Positions 1 to 4,734 of a stretch of DNA of 5,427 nt are shown here, one piece after another. Origin of the DNA: Bacillota bacterium (GTDB taxonomy: Bacteria > Bacillota > Clostridia > Christensenellales > CAG-138); NCBI GenBank assembly GCA_023435855.1, contig JAEZLG010000254.1, positions 1 to 5,427 of the forward strand, in the 5' to 3' direction. Under the pieces are notes generated by a model that made no database searches, was not told the DNA's origin, and saw only the letters and a list, made by a program, of their open reading frames with translations. Each line of letters starts with the position of its first letter. Within the stretch, counting starts at the first letter, position 1. Position numbers and translations under genes: made by a program.

Positions 1-1110
1 ATGGCGGCGGTGGAAGCCCCGCGCATGACGGTTGACAGCATCGAGCAGTTTTACTGCTCCGTACCCATGGGTAAAAAGCTCGAAGCGCTTGACCTTCTTT
101 TACAGTACCATAGGCCAAGCTTGGCGCTTGTCTTTGCCAATACCAAGATGATGGTGGATGAAATCACCGAATATTTAGGTAAAAATGGCTGCAGTGCCGA
201 AGGTTTGCACGGTGATATGAAGCAAGCGCAGCGCACGAAGGTAATGGAGAGCTTCAAGCGCGGTAAAACACCCGTGCTTGTGGCGACTGATGTCGCAGCG
301 CGCGGCATTGACGTGAGCGGTATTGAATATGTAATTAATTTTGACATTCCGCAAAACGCGGAATATTATACGCATCGTGTTGGCCGTACGGGCCGCGCGG
401 GCAAGACCGGTAAAGCAGTTACGCTTTGCTGCGGCGGACGTCAGCTTGACGACCTTTTCCGCATCAAGCGCTTTGTGCGCTGTGACATAACGAAGATGAA
501 CCTTCCCTCCGCTGCCGATATACAAAGAAGCGGCGAGGAAGCCATACGCGCTGCGATTCGCGACGCCGTGGATGCGGGCGAGTTCAGCCATTTAACCGTT
601 GTGGACGCGCTCGAAGCCGAGGGCTTTTCTATGAAGGACATCGCTCTTTCGGCGCTCCAGCTTTGCTATGGCAAGCCGCGCGAGACTATGAACCTCGCGG
701 AGCCGCGTACTTACAATAAATTCGAGCGCTCCGAGCGCACTGGTTTGGCAGGAAACGTACCTAACCTTGCGCTTAGCATCGGCAAAACGAGCGGCATTGC
801 GCCCGCACACATTGTATCAGCCATCGCCCAGGCATCAGGGCTTACGGGCGGCGACATCGGGAAAATTGAAATTCGCGATGACATCACGCTTGTGGCTGTT
901 CCCGAAAGTGAGCTTGCTAAAGTAATTGCTGCCATGAACCGCTCGAAAATACGCGGCAAGCTGGTTAGCGCTACCGCTTACACCTACAAAAAGCCTGAGT
1001 TTCGTCCGCGCCGCGACTATGAGAAGCGTGAATACGGCGACAGGCGCAGCCGCGATTACGGCGAACAAAAGGATTACCGTAAGTTAGCTCCGAAAAAACG
1101 GGGGCGGTAG
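1..1110 (+). CDS. DEAD-box ATP-dependent RNA helicase, C-terminal part (5' partial)
   Basis: This is the C-terminal portion of an ATP-dependent RNA helicase that would remodel RNA duplexes in the cytoplasm (ribosome assembly or mRNA turnover, by family). The frame is open to the left edge. Residues 1-20 resemble the linker between the two RecA lobes, so the N-terminal lobe with the Walker A and DEAD motifs is outside the window and the ATG at base 1 need not be the start. Seen motifs: VFANT (44-48, motif IV), HGD (70-72), ATDVAARGIDV (95-105, motif V) and HRVGRTGR (125-132, motif VI). A linker region (about 165-245) leads to a probable DbpA-type RNA-binding domain (about 252-327), then a basic Arg/Tyr/Asp-rich tail (335-369) typical of DeaD/CshA/DbpA-like proteins. 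The paralogue cannot be assigned from this half. A hairpin starts 5 nt after the stop, and a T-tract terminator lies about 195 nt downstream. Confidence 0.95.
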   Translation: MAAVEAPRMTVDSIEQFYCSVPMGKKLEALDLLLQYHRPSLALVFANTKMMVDEITEYLGKNGCSAEGLHGDMKQAQRTKVMESFKRGKTPVLVATDVAARGIDVSGIEYVINFDIPQNAEYYTHRVGRTGRAGKTGKAVTLCCGGRQLDDLFRIKRFVRCDITKMNLPSAADIQRSGEEAIRAAIRDAVDAGEFSHLTVVDALEAEGFSMKDIALSALQLCYGKPRETMNLAEPRTYNKFERSERTGLAGNVPNLALSIGKTSGIAPAHIVSAIAQASGLTGGDIGKIEIRDDITLVAVPESELAKVIAAMNRSKIRGKLVSATAYTYKKPEFRPRRDYEKREYGDRRSRDYGEQKDYRKLAPKKRGR

Positions 1111-1114
1111 GATG

Positions 1115-1144
1115 TCACAAAAGTGACTTTCGTCACTTTTGTGA
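1115..1144. repeat. Perfect 13-bp inverted repeat just after the helicase stop
   Basis: The arms TCACAAAAGTGAC (1115-1127) and GTCACTTTTGTGA (1132-1144) are exact reverse complements around a 4-nt loop (TTTC on +, GAAA on -). Each arm is itself a TCAC-N4-GTGA dyad, so four TCAC/GTGA half-sites occur in 30 bp. No T-tract follows on the + strand. It may stabilise the helicase mRNA 3' end, be an interspersed palindromic repeat, or bind a dimeric regulator; the sequence alone does not decide. The palindrome itself is certain. Confidence 0.85.
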
Positions 1145-1150
1145 GAATTA

Positions 1151-1190
1151 CAGGGATTGCCTGTGCGTTCCGCACGGCCGGCAATTCCTG
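1151..1190. repeat. Long two-part hairpin
   Basis: An outer 11-bp stem pairs CAGGGATTGCC (1151-1161) with GGCAATTCCTG (1180-1190), with one G-T pair. It encloses an inner 5-bp stem GTGCG (1163-1167)/CGCAC (1171-1175) with a TTC triloop, separated by an asymmetric bulge (1 nt against 4 nt). No T-tract follows; the next bases are AAAAGAAAG. It is the second hairpin of the cluster between the helicase and hydrogenase genes. Confidence 0.7.
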
Positions 1191-1199
1191 AAAAGAAAG

Positions 1200-1214
1200 C
1201 CTTGCTTCGCAAGG
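1200..1214. repeat. Small 6-bp hairpin with TTC loop
   Basis: CCTTGC (1200-1205) pairs perfectly with GCAAGG (1209-1214) around a TTC triloop, the same loop as in the preceding hairpin. It is short and would be unremarkable alone; it is listed because it is the third of six successive hairpins in this spacer. Confidence 0.55.
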
Positions 1215-1218
1215 TCTT

Positions 1219-1249
1219 CCGTCGCCACCGCACATGTCGCTGGCGGCGG
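1219..1249. repeat. GC-rich 9-bp stem with 13-nt loop
   Basis: CCGTCGCCA (1219-1227) pairs with TGGCGGCGG (1241-1249), with one T-G wobble, around a 13-nt loop that contains the small palindrome ACATGT (1232-1237). It is the fourth hairpin of the cluster. There is no T-tract after it. Confidence 0.55.
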
Positions 1250-1259
1250 TTAAAGCCTC

Positions 1260-1277
1260 CGGGGGCTCCGGCCCCCG
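1260..1277. repeat. GC-only 7-bp hairpin
   Basis: CGGGGGC (1260-1266) pairs with GCCCCCG (1271-1277) around a TCCG loop and is followed by AAACCCCC. From memory, GC-rich units of this kind recur between genes in several anaerobe genomes, so this may be an interspersed repeat; that is an inference. It cannot be a standard intrinsic terminator on the + strand because no T-run follows. Confidence 0.6.
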
Positions 1278-1305
1278 AAACCCCCAAGCCTATTTCGTAC
1301 GCTTA

Positions 1306-1337
1306 AGCGGCATGATTTCATGCCGCTCTACATTTTT
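1306..1337 (+). terminator. Probable rho-independent terminator of the helicase transcript
   Basis: AGCGGCATG (1306-1314) pairs perfectly with CATGCCGCT (1319-1327) around ATTT. Five Ts (1333-1337) follow after the short spacer CTACA. This is the only hairpin in the spacer with a following T-tract, so it is the best candidate for ending the helicase transcript before the hydrogenase promoter, whose -35 region overlaps or abuts it. The 5-nt gap between stem and T-tract makes it less than ideal. Confidence 0.6.
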
Positions 1338-1357
1338 CTCGCATCCTTTGCTATAAT
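1327..1357 (+). promoter_or_regulatory. Extended -10 promoter for the hydrogenase operon
   Basis: A perfect TATAAT (1352-1357) is preceded by TG plus one base (1349-1351), the extended -10 arrangement of the housekeeping sigma factor. The -35 is weak: TCTACA at 1327-1332 matches TTGACA at 4 of 6 positions but with a long 19-bp spacer, which fits reliance on the extended -10. Transcription would begin near 1364, giving a leader of about 20-25 nt. Confidence 0.7.
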
Positions 1358-1372
1358 AAACCCACCGACAAT

Positions 1373-1379
1373 GGGAGGG
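1373..1379 (+). promoter_or_regulatory. Strong Shine-Dalgarno site of the hydrogenase gene
   Basis: GGGAGGG lies 7 nt upstream of the ATG at 1387, an ideal spacing that fixes this start codon. Confidence 0.8.
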
Positions 1380-1386
1380 CTAAGTC

Positions 1387-2643
1387 ATGGACACTTTTCA
1401 GGAGCTTTATGAGCGGCTTTTAGCTGCCTCTGCAAAAAATGATTTAAATTCTGAGCTAGGTGCGCTCAAGGTGGACGAGTTTGACCCGCATCATCTTGAT
1501 TGTCTTATAAACCCCAAGCGGCATCCGGTTGTTTTAAGAACAGGAGATTGTATATGCGGCATGGAAGAAGAACCGCCCTGCGCCGTAAGGTGCTTGTTTG
1601 ACGCAATCTTTCGGGATGAGAGCGGTAAGATGAAGATTGACCCGACACGCTGTGTTGGCTGCGGGGATTGTATCGATGCGTGTGCCTGCCAAAAGCTCAC
1701 CGAAAGCAAGGATATCCTACCCGCACTATCGGCCGTACACAGTGCCAAAGCACCTGTGTACGCCATGATTGCGCCTGCATTCATCAATCAGTTCACCTCA
1801 GATGTTACCCCGGGCAAGCTTCGCGCAGCGTTTAAGCGTCTTGGGTTTACCGGAATGCTCGAAGTGGCGTTGTTTGCGGATATACTTACCTTAAAGGAAG
1901 CACTCGAGTTTGATAAAAACATCGTTACCGAAAAGGATTACCAGCTGACAAGCTGCTGCTGCCCCATGTGGATTGCCATGATCCGAAAGGTTTACAACGA
2001 GCTTATGCCGCATGTACCCGCAGCGGTATCGCCCATGGTGGCGTGCGGTCGCGCCATAAAACAGCTTTACCCCGATGCCGTTACGGTATTTATAGGCCCT
2101 TGTATGGCTAAAAAGGCCGAAGCGCGCGAAAAAGACGTAGCGGGTGCGGTGGATTTTGTTTTAACATTCCATGAAATACGCGATGTGTTCGATGCCGCGC
2201 GCATTGACCCTTCGAAAATGAAGGAAGATGAGCGCGACCATTCCTCCCGCGCAGGTCGTATTTACGCAACCACCGGCGGCGTGAGCGAGGCTGTGCAGAG
2301 AACGGTTGCGAGGCTGAACCCCGATAGACCGATTGCTGTACACGCTATGCAGGCCGACGGTGTGCTCGCCTGCAAGGCAATGCTGAGCGATTTACATGAA
2401 GGGAAAATTACGGCGAACTTTTTAGAAGGAATGGGCTGTGTGGGCGGCTGCGTAGGCGGCCCCAAGGTGCTCATCCCTAAAGAGGAAGGCCGTAAAAACG
2501 TGTATGAGTATGGTGATAAAGCCGTGTATCAAACGCCTGCGGAAAATCCGTATGTGGTGGAGCTTTTAAGGCGCTTGGGATTTGATACAATCGAAAGCCT
2601 TGTGGAGCATAGTGATATGTTTACCCGCGATTTTACAATGTGA
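1387..2643 (+). CDS. Iron-only [FeFe] hydrogenase, short ferredoxin-type, group B-like
   Basis: A 418-residue cytoplasmic [FeFe] hydrogenase, expected to interconvert protons and H2 using ferredoxin as electron partner. An N-terminal 2[4Fe-4S] ferredoxin-like domain carries C55, C57, C65 and C69, then CVGCGDCIDAC (C89, C92, C95, C99; extra C101). The H-cluster domain shows L1 TSCCCPMW (188-195), L2 IGPCMAKKAE (236-245, with C239, K242 and E245) and L3 EGMGCVGGCVGGP (347-359, with C351 and C355). These correspond to the TSCCP, MPCxxKxxE and ExMxCxxGC signatures of catalytic enzymes, but with an extra Cys in L1 and Gly in place of the L2 Met, a pattern I associate with the little-studied group B (recalled, not searched). 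Maturases HydE/F/G are not in the window. It is first in a likely two-gene unit, with the methyltransferase starting 7 nt later. Whether it evolves H2, takes it up or senses it cannot be told here. Confidence 0.93.
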   Translation: MDTFQELYERLLAASAKNDLNSELGALKVDEFDPHHLDCLINPKRHPVVLRTGDCICGMEEEPPCAVRCLFDAIFRDESGKMKIDPTRCVGCGDCIDACACQKLTESKDILPALSAVHSAKAPVYAMIAPAFINQFTSDVTPGKLRAAFKRLGFTGMLEVALFADILTLKEALEFDKNIVTEKDYQLTSCCCPMWIAMIRKVYNELMPHVPAAVSPMVACGRAIKQLYPDAVTVFIGPCMAKKAEAREKDVAGAVDFVLTFHEIRDVFDAARIDPSKMKEDERDHSSRAGRIYATTGGVSEAVQRTVARLNPDRPIAVHAMQADGVLACKAMLSDLHEGKITANFLEGMGCVGGCVGGPKVLIPKEEGRKNVYEYGDKAVYQTPAENPYVVELLRRLGFDTIESLVEHSDMFTRDFTM

Positions 2644-2650
2644 AGCGATT

Positions 2651-3814
2651 ATGGAAGAAAAGCAAATTGCGCTCGCAGCAGCTCTCACAGATAAAACCTA
2701 TAAAGTCGTTTTAAGCGCCCCAACGCAAAAAGGGAGCGCTTTAAAGCTTACCATAAGCCGCAAGGAGAATGGTTTCCAGGCGGAGCGGCGCGTAGGAACA
2801 CAGGCGTTCCACGAAAACCTCACGGAGTCGGAGGCTTTTGCTCTTATAAAAGAGAGTCTTGGCGAACAGTTCCGCCAGTTGAATGCATGGGACAACGAGC
2901 ATGAGTACATGGTACGCATTGCGAAAAGCGGCAAGGCGTTTTACACCAAAAACCGCACGGAAAATGCACCAAAAAAGGAAGAAGCACATAACCGCGAGAA
3001 GGACTACATTTTGAAGGAAGGCAAGCCCATAGGCCCGCTTGAGGAGATGGGTGTTTTCACCAAGGACGGCCGCGTCGTAAAGTCGATGTACGATAAATTT
3101 AAGCAGGTGAATCGTTTCCTTGAAATCGTGGACGACGCGCTTTCCGCACGCGATAAGAAGTTGCCTTTCTCAGCGGTGGATTTCGGCTGCGGCAAATCGT
3201 ATTTAACATTTGTGCTCTATCACTATTTTAAAGAGATCCGCGGCTTTGAAGACCTCGATATGACGGGGCTGGACCTTAAAAAAGACGTGATTGAGCGCTG
3301 CAATAAGACCGCTGAAAAATTCGGCTTTGAGAATCTACACTTTCAGCTTGGCGATATTCGCGGTTTTACGCCCGAAAAGCCTGTCGACATGGTTGTAAGC
3401 TTACATGCATGCGATACCGCGACCGATTATGCACTCTATAATGCCATTGCATGGGGGGCAAACTACATATTTTCTGTGCCCTGCTGCCAGCATGAGCTTA
3501 ACGCACAGATAGCTGCAACCGGCCTCCCCATACTCACGCGCTACGGCATTATTCAAGAGCGCGCTGCGGCTCTTTTCACAGACGCGATCCGCGCAAACCT
3601 TCTGACCGCTTGCGGCTATAAAACGCAAGTTTTGGAATTTGTGGATCTTTCGCATACGCCTAAAAACCTACTGATTCGCGCAGTCAAAACAAACCTCAAA
3701 GAAGAAACCCGCCGTGAAGCGCTGCGCGAGGCTCAGGCGCTTATGAAGGAATTTCACCTAAGCCCAACTCTATATACCATCTTGGCAGGAAAATTAACCG
3801 GTAGGAGCGGATAG
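2651..3814 (+). CDS. Class I SAM-dependent methyltransferase, Methyltransf_32 (METTL25/RRNAD1-like) type
   Basis: A 387-residue SAM-dependent methyltransferase; the substrate is unknown. The Rossmann core runs from about 172 to 345, with SAM-binding motif I VDFGCGKSYLT (176-186), the acidic motif II residue D208 in GLDLK, D235 in LGDIRG, LHACDTATD (251-259) and PCCQHE (277-282). The LHACD and PCCQHE pair is characteristic of the Methyltransf_32 group, which I recall as including eukaryotic METTL25/RRNAD1. The N-terminal ~125 residues are a separate, charged region without recognised motifs. The ATG at 2651 is preferred over one at 2582, because the latter overlaps the hydrogenase by 62 nt and adds an unrelated hydrophobic stretch. 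No clear Shine-Dalgarno precedes 2651, and the 7-nt gap suggests translation coupled to the hydrogenase. An RNA or ribosomal substrate is possible but unproven. Confidence 0.88.
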   Translation: MEEKQIALAAALTDKTYKVVLSAPTQKGSALKLTISRKENGFQAERRVGTQAFHENLTESEAFALIKESLGEQFRQLNAWDNEHEYMVRIAKSGKAFYTKNRTENAPKKEEAHNREKDYILKEGKPIGPLEEMGVFTKDGRVVKSMYDKFKQVNRFLEIVDDALSARDKKLPFSAVDFGCGKSYLTFVLYHYFKEIRGFEDLDMTGLDLKKDVIERCNKTAEKFGFENLHFQLGDIRGFTPEKPVDMVVSLHACDTATDYALYNAIAWGANYIFSVPCCQHELNAQIAATGLPILTRYGIIQERAAALFTDAIRANLLTACGYKTQVLEFVDLSHTPKNLLIRAVKTNLKEETRREALREAQALMKEFHLSPTLYTILAGKLTGRSG

Positions 3815-3844
3815 TATCCGCCCGTAAGATGGGATACTATCCGC
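3807..3844. repeat. 13-bp perfect hairpin overlapping the methyltransferase stop codon
   Basis: GCGGATAGTATCC (3807-3819) and GGATACTATCCGC (3832-3844) are exact reverse complements around a 12-nt loop. The left arm contains the TAG stop (3812-3814). GGAG at 3804-3807 and CTCC at 3847-3850 could add or exchange outer pairs. The nearest T-run (TTTT, about 3858-3861) begins some 13 nt after the stem, so it is not a textbook terminator; it probably marks or protects the 3' end of the hydrogenase-methyltransferase transcript. Confidence 0.75.
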
Positions 3845-3908
3845 CCCTCCTATGTCATTTTATTAACCTAAATAAATCCGTGTCGGCTTACCGTATACCG
3901 CCATATTT

Positions 3909-3914
3909 TATAGT
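3909..3914 (+). promoter_or_regulatory. Possible -10 box directly abutting a start codon
   Basis: TATAGT ends at the base before the ATG at 3915, within an AT-rich stretch (3903-3914). If used, transcription would start a few bases inside the coding region; TATTTT at 3904-3909 would instead place it near the ATG. No good -35 is seen. This is weak and is noted only because the gene lacks a visible ribosome binding site. Confidence 0.25.
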
Positions 3915-4592
3915 ATGACGGTCTTATTTTTGTACGATCACAATGCACAGCGCTTCGAGCGATTTCAAGGCTCCGAGCTCCCGTATCTAACCTACGGGCG
4001 CATTTCCATGCGCGGTTTTCTTGGTCAGAGCGATACCGATGTAGCTTGGACGGACCTGCGCTTACTTCAAGCCTACGACGCTTTTTGCGAGCTGAATTCC
4101 GCAAGCGTATATGTTGGGGCTGGCTTTAAACGCGTGGGGAGCGGGCTTCATACCGGACAGTCCGCCCATTATGCCGGGCTTGCGCTTCATATGGCGCAGG
4201 GAGCCGGCAGCGTTGAACTTGAGCAGCTACGCCTTCTCGCGGCGGAATCGGAGCTGTTTTCCTATGTGGAACCGAGCCACTTAGCGCCCGTATGGGTGCA
4301 TGCTGAGATAAGCGCCGCACCGTCCTGTTCCCTTTTGCGTGGTTACCCCCATCTCTCGCGAGGGATGAGCGGGGTGCATGTGTTTGTATTGCAGGATGCG
4401 CTTTTGTGCTGCGGTTTTGCTACAGCCCTTACGGGTGTGTTTGACGCCACAACCGAACGCGCGCTGCAGCGTTTTCGTGAGTCTGAAGGGCTTATTATGT
4501 CCGCCTCTGCCGATCTCCCGTTTTGGAACAGGTTGATGAAGCGGGCAAAAATCGCTGCGCATGAGGATGACTTTTACCCCGATTCGATATGA
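3915..4592 (+). CDS. M15-like peptidase-fold protein with C-terminal peptidoglycan-binding domain
   Basis: A 225-residue protein probably acting on or binding the cell wall. The N-terminal domain (about 1-135) resembles zinc D-Ala-D-Ala carboxypeptidase-fold (M15) proteins: SAHYAGLALH (83-92) matches the SxHxxGxAxD signature, giving ligand H85, and WVH (127-129) supplies the usual last His, H129. The expected Asp ligand is His (H92), so activity may be altered or lost. Residues about 143-208 form a PG_binding_1 repeat (YPHLSRGMSGVHVFVLQ, then GVFDATTERALQRFRESEG). I recall clostridial relatives of this architecture keeping HYAGxAFD. No signal peptide or membrane segment is visible, so the route to the wall is unclear; a role inside the forespore or mother cell is one option. 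No Shine-Dalgarno precedes the ATG and no upstream in-frame start exists before a stop at 3873-3875. Start placement rests on the remembered family alignment. Confidence 0.78.
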   Translation: MTVLFLYDHNAQRFERFQGSELPYLTYGRISMRGFLGQSDTDVAWTDLRLLQAYDAFCELNSASVYVGAGFKRVGSGLHTGQSAHYAGLALHMAQGAGSVELEQLRLLAAESELFSYVEPSHLAPVWVHAEISAAPSCSLLRGYPHLSRGMSGVHVFVLQDALLCCGFATALTGVFDATTERALQRFRESEGLIMSASADLPFWNRLMKRAKIAAHEDDFYPDSI

Positions 4593-4683
4593 GAGGATGA
4601 TTCCGATTTACTACGATAAAAGCGAAATGAATAGAAGATCTGCTTTCGCGCAAAAGTAGTTAGTAGCGTTATATTTCACCATG
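4593..4683. other. Spacer without gene or clear terminator
   Basis: Between the peptidoglycan-binding gene and the next promoter there is no coding signal. The only structure seen is GCGAAA (4622-4627) against TTTCGC (4644-4649) with a 16-nt loop, not followed by Ts on the + strand. On the - strand it is followed by a short T-rich stretch, so it is at most a weak candidate terminator in that direction. Confidence 0.4.
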
Positions 4684-4692
4684 TGTTATAAT
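4684..4692 (+). promoter_or_regulatory. Extended -10 promoter for phosphofructokinase
   Basis: TGTTATAAT combines a perfect TATAAT (4687-4692) with an upstream TGn, the same extended -10 layout as the hydrogenase promoter. No convincing -35 lies 16-18 bp upstream. Transcription would start near 4699, giving a leader of about 35 nt. Confidence 0.7.
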
Positions 4693-4707
4693 ATATTCTG
4701 CAAAAAA

Positions 4708-4727
4708 ATGGTAAAAACCATGGAGGA
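4708..4727 (+). promoter_or_regulatory. Shine-Dalgarno of phosphofructokinase with adjoining small hairpin
   Basis: GGAGGA (4722-4727) lies 7 nt before the ATG at 4735 and fixes the start. Directly upstream, ATGGT (4708-4712) can pair with ACCAT (4717-4721) around AAAA, so a 5-bp hairpin abuts the ribosome binding site. The ribosome site is clear; a regulatory role for such a weak hairpin is speculative. Confidence 0.7.
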
Positions 4728-4734
4728 TATACAA

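Noticed and set aside
175..591. Long - strand open frame opposite the helicase
   Set aside because: It is antisense to conserved helicase motifs V and VI, so it is a by-product of codon use. The other - strand frames opposite the real genes are rejected on the same ground.
1260..1277. GC-rich hairpin as the helicase terminator
   Set aside because: It is followed by AAACCCCC with no T-run; the stem at 1306-1327 with five Ts is the better candidate.
1084..1287. A 67-codon open frame on the - strand in the hairpin-rich spacer
   Set aside because: It consists of translated palindromes, has no ribosome site or recognisable motif, and overlaps the helicase end. The hairpins explain the sequence better.
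1115..1330. CRISPR array or tRNA cluster
   Set aside because: The hairpins differ in sequence and spacing, so there are no direct repeats with uniform spacers, and no cloverleaf with a TpsiC-like arm could be drawn.
2582..2650. Upstream ATG extending the methyltransferase by 23 residues
   Set aside because: It overlaps the hydrogenase by 62 nt and adds a hydrophobic stretch that looks like an out-of-frame reading of the hydrogenase; the ATG at 2651 sits 7 nt after the hydrogenase stop.
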